Counted from the first letter of the stretch, positions 51,299 to 59,767 are shown. The stretch is DNA of 64,000 nucleotides from an uncultured Myxococcales bacterium (GCA_937980205.1 CALJKW010000054.1:39618-103617), one strand, 5' to 3'. A program made the numbers and translations. Notes: generated from the sequence alone by a model not told the origin.

Positions 51299-52500
51299 CG
51301 GCGCACCTCCGCCGCGAAGGACACGGAGGTGCCCCCGAAGCCGAACGCGTTGAAGAGGTGCACCGAGCGTTCGTTGCCGATCGCGGTCGGTTCGATCTCT
51401 CTCCTCCCGGAGGGGGGCGGGGCAAGCCCCGCGGGCGACCTGTTGCCGATGGCGGTCGGCTCGAGCTGCGGCACGAGCGCCGACTCGGGGATCTTCTGCT
51501 GGAAGCCGTGCGTGCCGGGGATGAAGCCGGCCTCGGCGCACCACGTCCACGTGACGAGCTCGAGCGCGGCCGAAGCGCCGAGCGTGTGCCCGAACGTCGA
51601 CTTCAACGACGAGAACGGCGGAGGCTTCGCGCCGAACGCCACCGACAGCGCGTTGAGCTCGGTCAGGTCGTTCGTCGGAGTCCCCGTGCCGTGCGCCTTC
51701 ACCGCCGCGACGTCTTCAGGCCTCACGCCGCTGCGCGCGAGCGCGTCGGCCATCACCGCCGCGGCGGTCGTGCCGTCGGTGCTGCCGGCGGCGATGTGAC
51801 CGGGGTCGTGGTGAATGGCTCCATCGAGCAGCATCACCGGCGCCTCGCCCGGCTCGAGCACGAGCGCGGCGCAGGCCTCGCCGAGGTTCAGGCCGTCGCG
51901 GCGGGCGTCGAAGGGGCGGCACTCCGTCTCGCTGTACAGCTGCAGCAGGCGAAAGCCCTCGAGCGACATCTTCATCATCAGGTCGAGGCCGACGATGACC
52001 GCGCGGCGGATGCGGCCCTGGCGGAGCATGCGCGCCGCCATCACGACGCCGACGGCGGTGGAGGTGCAGGCGGTGGTGTAGGTGAACGCCGGGCCGGTGA
52101 TGCCGAACTCCTTCGTGCACCAGGCGGAGAGTCGGCCCGGGCCGCCACAGTGGAACGCCGCGCGCCACGGCAGGCCGGCGGCCTTGTCGCGCAGGTAGGC
52201 GATCTCCTCGGAGGCGGCGATGCCGGTGGTGGTGCCGGCGAAGACGGCGGACTCGGCGAGCTCCCGTTTCGACAGGCCGAGCGCGCGAATGGCGGCGCCG
52301 ACGAGCGCGAACGGCCGCTGCTCCTGCTCCGACAGCCCCGCCTCGGTCGTGGCCGCGCGGTGCGTGCCCAGCCCGCGCGCCGGGTCCATCGGCTGGAGCC
52401 CGGAGCGGCCCGCCTTCAGCGCGGCGACGTGCGACCCGGCGGTGTCGCCGAAGCACGAGATCGCCGACCGCGCGCGAATGGCGATGGGGGAGAGTGCCAT
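51295..52500 (-). CDS. Beta-ketoacyl-ACP synthase (KAS I/II type) with in-frame insertion, 401 aa
   Basis: Complete catalytic set: Cys in YTTACTSTAVG, first His in VKAHGTGTPTNDL, Lys and second His in SLKSTFGHTLGASA, and glycine-rich end FGFGGTSVSF. Would elongate the ACP-bound chain with malonyl-ACP. Unusually, near the C-terminus the seven residues EPTAIGN occur twice, separated by RSPAGLAPPPSGRREI. The DNA shows a 23-bp duplication (51373-51395 and 51442-51464) flanking a GC-rich palindromic insert. Because 69 bp were added, the frame and the downstream FGFGGT motif survive. Paired with the chain-length-factor-like gene. Confidence 0.82.
   Translation of the reverse strand: MALSPIAIRARSAISCFGDTAGSHVAALKAGRSGLQPMDPARGLGTHRAATTEAGLSEQEQRPFALVGAAIRALGLSKRELAESAVFAGTTTGIAASEEIAYLRDKAAGLPWRAAFHCGGPGRLSAWCTKEFGITGPAFTYTTACTSTAVGVVMAARMLRQGRIRRAVIVGLDLMMKMSLEGFRLLQLYSETECRPFDARRDGLNLGEACAALVLEPGEAPVMLLDGAIHHDPGHIAAGSTDGTTAAAVMADALARSGVRPEDVAAVKAHGTGTPTNDLTELNALSVAFGAKPPPFSSLKSTFGHTLGASAALELVTWTWCAEAGFIPGTHGFQQKIPESALVPQLEPTAIGNRSPAGLAPPPSGRREIEPTAIGNERSVHLFNAFGFGGTSVSFAAEVRR
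51373..51464. repeat. REP-like palindromic insertion flanked by a 23-bp direct duplication
   Basis: Direct repeats at 51373-51395 and 51442-51464 differ at two of 23 positions. The 46 bases between them contain gcggggc-aa-gccccgc (51417-51432), a perfect 7-bp hairpin, and a near-palindrome ctcctcccggagg. The added length of 69 bp is a multiple of three. Confidence 0.72.
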
Positions 52501-52509
52501 GCCGTCAGC

Positions 52510-52803
52510 TCACTGAAACGCCGCGAGGCGCTGCGGCTCCATCTTGCTGGCGACGTGGTCCGCGAGGCTCTGCACGCACTTGAAGTACTCGCGCGCCGAG
52601 CTCGAGTTCTCGAGCTTCACGCCGTACTCGATCTGGATGTTCATCGCGATCTCGACGGCGTCGAGGCTGTTGAGCTGCACGCGCGTCTGCGGGCCGAAGA
52701 GGATCTCGTCGTCGGTGACCTCTTGCGGGGTCACGTGGGTGAGCCCGCACGATCGGACGATGAGGTCCTTGAGGTGTGAGCGTAAGGCCGGCGGCGATGA
52801 CAT
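52510..52803 (-). CDS. Acyl carrier protein, 97 aa
   Basis: The four-helix ACP pattern is clear, with the phosphopantetheine Ser in VQLNSLDAVEIAM (NSL in place of the usual DSL). Helix III is EYGVKLENSSSAREYFKCVQSLADHV. The ATG at 52803 follows gagagggg; a longer start at 52833 is possible. It lies between the diiron fusion and the ketosynthase, and is the presumed carrier for the operon's acyl chain. A free Cys (YFKCVQ) is uncommon in ACPs. Confidence 0.82.
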   Translation of the reverse strand: MSSPPALRSHLKDLIVRSCGLTHVTPQEVTDDEILFGPQTRVQLNSLDAVEIAMNIQIEYGVKLENSSSAREYFKCVQSLADHVASKMEPQRLAAFQ

Positions 52804-52834
52804 CGTTTCGTTACCCCTCTCTACGGCTTTCACT

Positions 52835-53953
52835 TCAGACGGCAGCTCGAGGCGCGGCCTGCAGGGCCCGCACCTTTCGCGTGTGCTCCAACATCGTGTT
52901 CGGAAGATCGGCGGCGGAATTCAGCTCGAGCCCGGTGAGCGCGCCGATGACCTGGGCGATGCGGTCGTTCGGCGGCACGAACGGTGGAGCGCCCAGCGGC
53001 GGCAGCAGCACCTCGAGGCGCTTCATCGCCTGGTTCACCGGGTGGCTGACGTCGTTGCCGATGTTGAGCCAGAAGTGCAGCACCTTCAGCGCGTCGAGGC
53101 GGTCGCGCTCGGGCGTCGCGCTCGTCTCGATGAGCCGGCGCGCGAACGTGAAGAAGCTCGCGCCGTGGCGGCCCTCGTCGGCGGCGAGCTTCGTCACCGT
53201 CGCGTAGAGCAGCGGCTCGAGCTTGCCCGACGCCATGTGCAGGTATGCGTGCGCCGCCACCATCTCGGAGATGATGTTGATGACCAGCGTGCCGACCAGC
53301 GACGGCATGAACGGCTCGGACTCGCGGCCCTTCTGCACGAAGTCGTCGTCGTGGATCTCGCCGGCGAGCTGCAGCCACTTGAGCAGCACGAGCGGGTGGC
53401 GTGTCTCTTCGTAGAACCAGACGCTGATCCACTGCGAGAAGTCGGCGTCCTTGCCGAACGCCGCCATGAACTTCTGGGTCGCCGAGAAGGTAGTCTGCTC
53501 GGAGTACGCCATCTCGCGCACCACGGCCTTGAGCTCGGGCGTCGCCTTCGCGGGGTCGAAGCGGTCCCACGGCAGGTCGCTGACCTTCCAGCGCACGTGC
53601 TCGGCGACGTCCATCACGGTGGGGTAGAGGTCGTGTTCCCGGCTGCTCGTCTCACGCGGCGACTGCGTCGCCGCTGCTCCGGCCCACACCGACTTCGCGT
53701 GGGCCTCCGCGCCGAGCAGCGGCGGCTCCGGCCTGCTCGGGGCGTCGGCCGCGATCACCTCGGTGCTCGGGACGATCGCCTGCGTCGGGCAGATGCGCAT
53801 CGCCGCGTTACAGGCAGCCTGTTCCCGCGGCGTCTCGGCCGACCGCAGCACCTTCGCGGGCCCCTGCCTCACCTGAAAGTGCCTCGGAGCGATGGTCGCG
53901 CACGCCGCACAGCGGATGCACGCTTTCGCTTCGATGGTGTAACAGGCGGTCAT
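52835..53953 (-). CDS. Ferredoxin fused to ferritin-like diiron oxygenase/desaturase, 372 aa
   Basis: Residues about 5-60 form a ferredoxin-type cluster domain (CIRCAACATIAPRHF ... CNAAMRICPTQAI). After a linker, a ferritin-like four-helix domain carries two ExxH-type sites: WFYEETRHPLVLLKWL and AADEGRHGASFF. The context FSQWISVWFYEETRH is like that of acyl-ACP desaturases and related diiron N- or C-oxygenases. The fusion would feed electrons directly from the Fe-S domain to the diiron centre. As first gene of the operon, it may desaturate or hydroxylate an ACP-bound acyl chain. The ATG at 53953 places the first Cys near residue 5. Confidence 0.72.
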   Translation of the reverse strand: MTACYTIEAKACIRCAACATIAPRHFQVRQGPAKVLRSAETPREQAACNAAMRICPTQAIVPSTEVIAADAPSRPEPPLLGAEAHAKSVWAGAAATQSPRETSSREHDLYPTVMDVAEHVRWKVSDLPWDRFDPAKATPELKAVVREMAYSEQTTFSATQKFMAAFGKDADFSQWISVWFYEETRHPLVLLKWLQLAGEIHDDDFVQKGRESEPFMPSLVGTLVINIISEMVAAHAYLHMASGKLEPLLYATVTKLAADEGRHGASFFTFARRLIETSATPERDRLDALKVLHFWLNIGNDVSHPVNQAMKRLEVLLPPLGAPPFVPPNDRIAQVIGALTGLELNSAADLPNTMLEHTRKVRALQAAPRAAV

Positions 53954-54048
53954 AGGCGCAGGAAAAACGCGCCGGTCCCATAGCAGGTGAAGGCAGTAGA
54001 CGTAAACGCACCCCAAAAGCGGTCAGAAAACCGCGTAACGTAGTGCCA

Positions 54049-54504
54049 ATGGTCCCCGACGATGCGACGTGCGGTGCGCATCCCGACCGCCGCGCCCGCA
54101 ACGTCTGTGACCGGTGCGGAGCGTTCATCTGCGCCGAGTGCAGCGAGCGCGTCGGCGACAAGTTCCAGTGTCCGGCGTGCCTCGCACGTACCGCAGCTCG
54201 ACCGCCCTCACTTCTGGCGCGCAGCGCGCGCATGGTCATGCGAACCGCCTGGGCGGTGTTCGTCTTGTCCTGGCTGGGTGTGCTGCTCCGGATGCCGGTC
54301 GTGCTTCCGGGCGTCTGTATTGCCATGCCGATCGGATTCGCCGGCGGGGTCCTCGCGGTGATGGAGCTCGTCGCCATCCGCGGCGGCTCGTCGCCCGCGG
54401 TCGGCAAACCGCTCGCCCGGCGCGCCCTCGTCTCGGCCGTTGGGCTCTACATGTGCGGCTTCGTGAGCTTCGTGCTCATCTACCAGATCTTCGCCGGGCC
54501 ATGA
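54049..54504 (+). CDS. B-box-type zinc-finger membrane protein, 151 aa
   Basis: An N-terminal Cys/His cluster (CGAHPDRRARNVCDRCGAFICAEC ... CPACL) matches the short B-box/DUF-type zinc finger common in myxobacterial membrane proteins. Three hydrophobic helices follow (AWAVFVLSWLGVLLRMPVVLP, GFAGGVLAVMELVAI, VSAVGLYMCGFVSFVLIY). The ATG at 54049 is used; a GTG two codons upstream is possible. The stop overlaps the next ATG (ATGA). Function unknown. Confidence 0.62.
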   Translation: MVPDDATCGAHPDRRARNVCDRCGAFICAECSERVGDKFQCPACLARTAARPPSLLARSARMVMRTAWAVFVLSWLGVLLRMPVVLPGVCIAMPIGFAGGVLAVMELVAIRGGSSPAVGKPLARRALVSAVGLYMCGFVSFVLIYQIFAGP

Positions 54505-54938
54505 CTCTGCTCACCGCGCTGTTGTCCCTCGTCGCGACGCAGACCGTCGTCGTGCTCGACGTCTCCGCGGAGGACGCCGTGTACGAAGACGAGTCGCGCG
54601 CGCTCGCGATGGAGGCGGTGGAGCTGATGAACGCCAAGGGTCTCACCGCGCGCCGCGTCGACGAGAGCGAGCTGCCGCCGCAGGGCTGCCGCGCGGGGCC
54701 GTGCCTCGAGCGGGTGGCCAAGGGCTCGGACGTGCTGGTGACGCTCGACGTCGCGGAGCTCGGCAAGGGCAAGCTCGGCGTCGCGGTCACCGCGCTCGCG
54801 GGCCGCACCGGCATGCCGCTCGCCGGAGGTCGTTACCACGTCGGCCCGAAGACGAAGCGGCCTCCGAAAGAGCTCGAGGCGTTCGTGCAGAAGGTCATCA
54901 AGGCCGTCACGCCTCAGCAGAAGCGGGACGGAGGTTGA
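54501..54938 (+). CDS. Exported hypothetical protein, 145 aa
   Basis: Short signal (MTLLTALLSLVATQT). The mature chain VVVLDVSAEDAVYEDES, NAKGLTARRVDES, CRAGPCLERVAKGSDVLVTLDVAELGKGKLGVAVTALA has the alternating pattern of TolB-N-like or DUF-type envelope domains, with one cysteine pair. Translationally coupled to the zinc-finger membrane protein. No activity assigned. Confidence 0.6.
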   Translation: MTLLTALLSLVATQTVVVLDVSAEDAVYEDESRALAMEAVELMNAKGLTARRVDESELPPQGCRAGPCLERVAKGSDVLVTLDVAELGKGKLGVAVTALAGRTGMPLAGGRYHVGPKTKRPPKELEAFVQKVIKAVTPQQKRDGG

Positions 54939-54978
54939 TCGCGCCGGCCATCATGGCCTAATGCGGTGAGTCGCGCTG

Positions 54979-56541
54979 ATGGTCCGGGTCCTTCTGTCGT
55001 TTGCAGTGTTGTTCTGTGCCTGTGAAGGTCAGATCGGTCGCCCGGCGACGTGCGAGCTGCCGCCCGCGAAGGTGCGGCGCCTCACGCGCGCCGAGCTGGA
55101 CGCGACGCTGACTGCGGGCCTGGGGGCGCCCGTCTCCATCGGTCAGAACCTCGCCGCCGAGGACATGCAGCTGGGCTACTTCGGCCACGACAGCCTGCAG
55201 GTGTCGACGCTGTTCGCCGACCAGCTCGACAGCGCGACCGCGACGCTGGCGAAAGATCGCGCCGCCGAGGTGACGTGCGCCGGCGGAGAGGCCGAGCGCG
55301 CCTGCGCCCGCCGCGTGCTCAAGGACCTCGCCGGCATGACCTGGCGCCGGCCCGTCACCGACGAAGAGACGGACGAGCTGCTCGCGCTCTTCGACGCCGG
55401 CCGCATGGACGAAGACTTCCAGACGGGCCTCGCGCTCGCGATGCAGGGCGTCTTCGAGTCCACCGGCACGCTGTACCGCACCGAGCTCGGCGAGACCGCG
55501 CCCGGCGCCGGCAAGAGCACGAAGCTCACGCAGTGGGAGATCGCCTCCGAGCTGAGCTTCCTCGCCACGGGGTTGCCGCCGGATGCTCCGCTGCGCGTGG
55601 CGGCGTCGAACGGGGAGCTCTCGAAGAAGGAAGTGCGCGTGCAGCACTTGAGGCGGCTGCTCGACACGCCCGCCGCGGTCGTTCACCTGCGCTCGTTCGT
55701 GGAGCAGTGGTTCGGGCTCAGCAACATGAGCAAGGTGCAGAAGAACAACGAGTACTTCCCCAAGTTCACCACGCAGCTGCGCGATGACCTGGCGGCGTCG
55801 GCGTACAAGATGATGGAGGCCGTGCTCGCCGGCTCGAAGGGCAGCGTGCCCGAGCTGCTGAAGGCCGACTACACGTACGCGAACGACGCCGTCGCCGAGT
55901 TCCTCGGCTCGACCGAGCGGCCCGGCATGTCGATGCAGCGCATCTCGGTGGCGAGCCTGCCGCGGCGCGGCCTGCTCACCCACCCCGCGCTGTTGAGCGT
56001 GTACGCGCACAACGACGATGGCTCGCCGGTGCTCCGCGGGCGCCTGGTGCGCACGCGGCTGCTCTGCGAGGAGATTCCGCCTCCGCCGCCGACGGTGGTG
56101 GCCGCGGTGGCGCCGGTGTCACCCGACGCGACGACGCGCGAGCGCGCGGCGGCGCACAACTCTCCGTCGTGCAACGGCTGCCACAAGATGATGGACCCGA
56201 TCGGCTTCGGGCTCGAGGGCTACGACGGCTTCGGCGAGGCGCGCACCATGGAGGCCGGGAAGGCCATCGACGACACGGGCGAGATTCTCGGCTCCGACGT
56301 CGAGGGCCCGTTCAAGGGCGGACCCGAGCTCGCGGCGAAGCTCACGCAGAGCAAGCAGGTCAGCGAGTGCGCGACGACGCAGCTCATGCGCTTCTCCATC
56401 GGCCGGCTCGAGAAGAGCGCCGACCAGTGCACGATGGACCTGATGCTGCAGAAGTACACGGACAACGGCGGCTCCCTGTACGGGGCGCTCGAGGGCCTCG
56501 TCGAGAGCGACGCGTTCGTGGAGAGGGCGGTGCTGCAGTGA
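54979..56541 (+). CDS. DUF1592/DUF1588 exported lipoprotein, 520 aa
   Basis: Signal MVRVLLSFAVLFCACEGQ with lipobox FCAC. The body follows the DUF1592-DUF1588-DUF1585 layout found in Planctomycetes and myxobacteria: KVRRLTRAELDATLTA, LTQWEIASELSFLATGLPPD, FVEQWFGLSNM, DVAEFLGS-like segment, RGLLTHPALLSVYAHNDDGSPVLRGRLVRTRLLCEEIPPPPP. It has one CxxCH (SCNGCHKMMDPIGFGLEGYDGFG). Probably an exported haem-binding protein acting with the following DUF1552 protein; substrate unknown. The stop overlaps the next gene's GTG. Confidence 0.8.
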   Translation: MVRVLLSFAVLFCACEGQIGRPATCELPPAKVRRLTRAELDATLTAGLGAPVSIGQNLAAEDMQLGYFGHDSLQVSTLFADQLDSATATLAKDRAAEVTCAGGEAERACARRVLKDLAGMTWRRPVTDEETDELLALFDAGRMDEDFQTGLALAMQGVFESTGTLYRTELGETAPGAGKSTKLTQWEIASELSFLATGLPPDAPLRVAASNGELSKKEVRVQHLRRLLDTPAAVVHLRSFVEQWFGLSNMSKVQKNNEYFPKFTTQLRDDLAASAYKMMEAVLAGSKGSVPELLKADYTYANDAVAEFLGSTERPGMSMQRISVASLPRRGLLTHPALLSVYAHNDDGSPVLRGRLVRTRLLCEEIPPPPPTVVAAVAPVSPDATTRERAAAHNSPSCNGCHKMMDPIGFGLEGYDGFGEARTMEAGKAIDDTGEILGSDVEGPFKGGPELAAKLTQSKQVSECATTQLMRFSIGRLEKSADQCTMDLMLQKYTDNGGSLYGALEGLVESDAFVERAVLQ

Positions 56542-57974
56542 GCTTGAACAAGTTCACCGAGCCCGAAGTTCAGCCGACGACGATTCACGGCGCTGCGTCG
56601 CGCCGCGCGTTCTTGAAGCTGATGGGCAGCGCCGGCGCGATGGCGGGCTTCACGCGGCTGTTGTGGCCGAGCGTGTGCGAGGCGCAGGTGGCGGCCCCGA
56701 TGCGCTTCGTCGCGCTGTGGACGCAGCACGGCAAGCTCGACGAGTTCTGGACTCCGCAGGGCGGAGAGACGGACTTCGTCATCGACTTCCCCGACTCGTC
56801 GCTGCAGCCGCTGCAGCCGTACCGCGACCAGCTGCTCATCCTCGACGGGCTCGATTACCGGGTGCTCTACGAGTACGGCCAGTCGGGCCACGAGGGCGGG
56901 CCGGTCACGTTCCTCACCGGCAGCCAGATGACGCTGGTGAGCGGCGAGGGCATGCCGAAGACCGAGTCGCTCGACCAGTTCCTCGGCGCGCGGCTCGGCA
57001 GCGCGACGCGCTTCCGCACGCTGCAGCTGATGACGTACTCGGCGTTCGGCGGGCAGGGCACGAACGACTCGCTCTCGTTCGGGCCCGGCGGCACGCGCGT
57101 TCCGTGGGAGCGCGATCCGCGCCAGGTGTGGCAGCGCGTGTTCTCGGGGCTGATGACGGGCGCGCCGTCGGCGGCCGAGCTTCGCGCGACGGCGCGGAAG
57201 AAGAGCCTGCTCGACTACCTCGTGCGCGACGCGACGCGGCTGCAGGGCAAGCTCGCGGGCCCCGAGCGCGCGAAGCTCGACACGCACCTGTCTGCGCTGC
57301 GCGACATCGAGAAGCGCATCGAGGGCTCGGCCACCATGTGCGCGCGGCCGGCGCAGCCCGCGGCCCAGAGCGGCGGTCAGCTCGGCGACATCAACCGCGT
57401 GCCGATGAACACGAAGCTGCTGATGGACTTGATGATCCAGGCGCTCGCGTGCGACCTCACGCGCTTCGTGACGATGCCGATGATTCCGCAGCCGGACGCT
57501 CCGTGGCTGGGCATCTCGGACAACCTGCACGACGACCTCGCGCACCACGTCGGCGCCACCGACCCGGCGCGCCGCGCGATGATTCGCGGCAAGCTGAACC
57601 AGTTCCACCGGTGGAACGCGGAGCAGGTCGCGCACCTGCTCGGCGGCCTTCGCAACATCTCGGAGGGCACGGGCAACGTGCTCGACCACTCCATCGTGCT
57701 GTGGGGCAACGAGCTGGGGAACCCCGACGTGCACGAGAGCCACGGCGTGCCCTGGGTCCTCGCCGGCGGCGCGAACGGCAAGTTCCGCATGGGCCGCTAC
57801 CTGCGCCTGCGCCCCGGGAAAGAGGCGCTCGACGGCTGGTTCGAGGTCGGCAACAAGGCGCCCAACGCCGTCGCGCACAACAAGGTGCTCGTCAGCATCG
57901 CGCAGGCGTTCGATCAGAACGTCGACTTCTTCGGCCACCCCGACTACCGCGGGCCGCTGTCAGCGATGACCTGA
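56538..57974 (+). CDS. DUF1552 family exported protein, 478 aa
   Basis: GTG start within a GTGA overlap. The N-terminus ASRRAFLKLMGSAGAMAGFTRLL is a Tat-type signal (RR-x-FL). The body has the DUF1552 layout (sulfatase-superfamily-like): FVALWTQHGKLDEFWTP, LLILDGLDYRVLYEYGQSGHEGGPVTFLTG, LDTHLSALRDIEKRIEG and SIVLWGNELGNPDVHESHGVPWVLAGG. DUF1592 and DUF1552 genes are nearly always paired, and their joint role is uncharacterised. Tat export suggests folding or cofactor insertion before secretion. Confidence 0.82.
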   Translation: MSLNKFTEPEVQPTTIHGAASRRAFLKLMGSAGAMAGFTRLLWPSVCEAQVAAPMRFVALWTQHGKLDEFWTPQGGETDFVIDFPDSSLQPLQPYRDQLLILDGLDYRVLYEYGQSGHEGGPVTFLTGSQMTLVSGEGMPKTESLDQFLGARLGSATRFRTLQLMTYSAFGGQGTNDSLSFGPGGTRVPWERDPRQVWQRVFSGLMTGAPSAAELRATARKKSLLDYLVRDATRLQGKLAGPERAKLDTHLSALRDIEKRIEGSATMCARPAQPAAQSGGQLGDINRVPMNTKLLMDLMIQALACDLTRFVTMPMIPQPDAPWLGISDNLHDDLAHHVGATDPARRAMIRGKLNQFHRWNAEQVAHLLGGLRNISEGTGNVLDHSIVLWGNELGNPDVHESHGVPWVLAGGANGKFRMGRYLRLRPGKEALDGWFEVGNKAPNAVAHNKVLVSIAQAFDQNVDFFGHPDYRGPLSAMT

Positions 57975-57979
57975 GCGAG

Positions 57980-57996
57980 TTGGCCCGCGGCCAACC
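57980..57996. terminator. 7-bp stem-loop after the DUF1552 gene
   Basis: gttggcc (57980-57986), loop cgc, ggccaac (57990-57996), directly after the stop at 57974. Probable operon terminator, though no T-tract follows. Confidence 0.5.
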
Positions 57997-58040
57997 CCGT
58001 CCCCGCACGTTTTCTGGGCCGGGTCCGTCCTCTGAGGCAA

Positions 58041-58769
58041 ATGACCATCAATCGCCTCGACCGCCCGGCCATCTCCCCGAACTTCCAGCGCCAGCAGGGC
58101 AGCACCCCGGCGCGCACCGACGACCCGGTGCCGCAGCAGAACACCCTGTCCCGCGATGAGTTCGTGACCGCGATGTCGGACAAGGGCATCTCAGCGGGTA
58201 CCTCGGTGAAGGGCGTGAACGTGGCGACGGCCGACCTGAACGGCGACGGCGTCATCAAGGGCCGCGACGAGGCGAGCGCGCTCTTCTCGCTCGTCGACCG
58301 CTTCGAGAAGGCCAAGACCGGCCCCGACGTGGTGACGCTCGACGAGGCGCCGGTGAAGGCGGCGGTCGATTCGTTGATGGCGGCCGAAGGCGGCGCTACG
58401 GGGCGCCGCCGGTACACCGCGGCGCAGGTCGAGAACATGCAGACGGCCATCGCCGACGGCGGCTACCAGACCGACACCGCCGACGTGGTGCCGGCGGGCA
58501 CGAAGGACTACCTGGGGCGGCGGCTGTCGCCCGATGCGATTCGGCTCAACATCACGAACCGCGAGACGACCAGCGTCGTGCACGACCCGAAGCTCGGCTT
58601 CTTCAAGCAGCTCGAGGGTGGCCCGCTGGTGCCGATGACCGGCGATGAGATCAAGTCGTTCCAGAAGGCGTTCTCGCAGAACCGGCCCGAGGACTTCGGC
58701 AACGACAACGCCGGGCGGCTGTGGAACCGCATGTTCCCCAAGCAGCCGGTGATGCTGAACCACCCGTGA
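58041..58769 (+). CDS. Calcium-binding-like protein with EF-hand motif, 242 aa
   Basis: Starts MTINRLDRPAISPNF, similar to the small protein at 45654. Around residue 66 it has DLNGDGVIKGRDE, an EF-hand/dockerin-like calcium loop. The rest is polar with a possible repeat (VDSLMAAEGG, AAQVENMQTAIADGG). No signal peptide is visible. It may be exported by a pathway recognising the MTI-type N-terminus, which is inference. Function unknown. Confidence 0.55.
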   Translation: MTINRLDRPAISPNFQRQQGSTPARTDDPVPQQNTLSRDEFVTAMSDKGISAGTSVKGVNVATADLNGDGVIKGRDEASALFSLVDRFEKAKTGPDVVTLDEAPVKAAVDSLMAAEGGATGRRRYTAAQVENMQTAIADGGYQTDTADVVPAGTKDYLGRRLSPDAIRLNITNRETTSVVHDPKLGFFKQLEGGPLVPMTGDEIKSFQKAFSQNRPEDFGNDNAGRLWNRMFPKQPVMLNHP

Positions 58770-58797
58770 GGGTCAGTCGCGCACGACGACGAGGCAA

Positions 58798-59673
58798 CTA
58801 CGCCCACTCGCGCGGCTTCAGAAACTCCGCCAGCCGAGCTTCGGGTGAGCCCGCTTCGGGCGTGTAGTCGTACTTCCACGCGACCAGCGGCGGCATCGAC
58901 GTGAGGATGCTCTCGATGCGGCCCTTCGACTGCAGGCCGAAGAGCGTGCCGCGATCCCACACCAGGTTGAACTCGACGTAGCGGCCGCGGCGGTAGAGCT
59001 GCCACTGCCGCTCGCGGTCGCCGTACGGCGTCTCGCGACGTCGCTCGACGATCGGCGCGTAGGCGTCGAGAAAGCTGTCTCCGATCGCGCGGATGAGCGC
59101 GAAGCAGCGCTCGCGGTCTCCGTCGTTCAAGTCATCGACGAAGATGCCGCCGATGCCGCGCGCCTCGTCGCGGTGCTTGTTCACGAAGTACTCGTCGCAC
59201 GCCCTCTTGAGCTCGGGGTACCGGTCTCCCGTCGCCTTGCGCGCCGTCTGGTGCCAGTGACGCGCGTCTTCTTCGTACGGGTAATACGGAGTCAGGTCGT
59301 ACCCGCCGCCGAACCACCAGCCGGCTCCGTCGTCCGTCGCGAACGCGCGCACGTTCATGTGGCTCGTCGGCACGTGCGGGTTCAGCGGGTGGATGACGAC
59401 GCTCACGCCCGCCGCGCGGAACGGCTTGCCGGCCAGGTGCGGGTTGCGCGCCGTGGCGGAGGGAGGCAGCTGCGAGCCGCGCACGTCGCTGAAGCTGGCG
59501 CCCGCGCGCTCGAAGACGGCGCCGCCTTCGAGCACTGCCGTGATGCCTTCGCCCACGAGGCCCGTCGGGCGCTGCCACGCGTCGCGGCGGAACTTTGCCT
59601 TCCCGTCGAGCTGCTCGAAGCGCGCGAGCAGGCGCTGCTGCAGGCCCTTCAGGTACTCGACGACGTCGTTCAC
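58798..59673 (-). CDS. hemF: Oxygen-dependent coproporphyrinogen III oxidase
   Basis: Oxidative decarboxylation of coproporphyrinogen III to protoporphyrinogen IX using O2. Family hallmarks: GVSVVIHPLNPHVPTSHMNVR, GWWFGGGYDLTPYYPYEEDARHWH, FNLVWDRGTLFGLQS and the C-terminal SMPPLVAWKYDY. Length of 291 residues is typical. GTG start at 59673. Last gene of the haem operon, after a 94-bp gap that contains a dispersed repeat, so it may also have its own promoter. Cytoplasmic. Confidence 0.93.
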   Translation of the reverse strand: MNDVVEYLKGLQQRLLARFEQLDGKAKFRRDAWQRPTGLVGEGITAVLEGGAVFERAGASFSDVRGSQLPPSATARNPHLAGKPFRAAGVSVVIHPLNPHVPTSHMNVRAFATDDGAGWWFGGGYDLTPYYPYEEDARHWHQTARKATGDRYPELKRACDEYFVNKHRDEARGIGGIFVDDLNDGDRERCFALIRAIGDSFLDAYAPIVERRRETPYGDRERQWQLYRRGRYVEFNLVWDRGTLFGLQSKGRIESILTSMPPLVAWKYDYTPEAGSPEARLAEFLKPREWA

Positions 59674-59695
59674 GAATGGCCTCCGATGCAGTCCA

Positions 59696-59759
59696 AAGCG
59701 GGCCGCCGGTCGGCTTCGGGCCCCCTTCGACTCCGCTGCGCTCCGCTCAGGGTGAACGG
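59696..59759. repeat. Second copy of the dispersed repeat, between hemH and hemF
   Basis: 59696-59721 matches 25066-25091 (24/26). 59724-59759, ccttcgactccgctgcg then ctccgctcagggtgaacgg, resembles the reverse complement of 24924-24963. The order of the two modules relative to the first locus differs. Confidence 0.65.
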
Positions 59760-59767
59760 AGGTTGTG

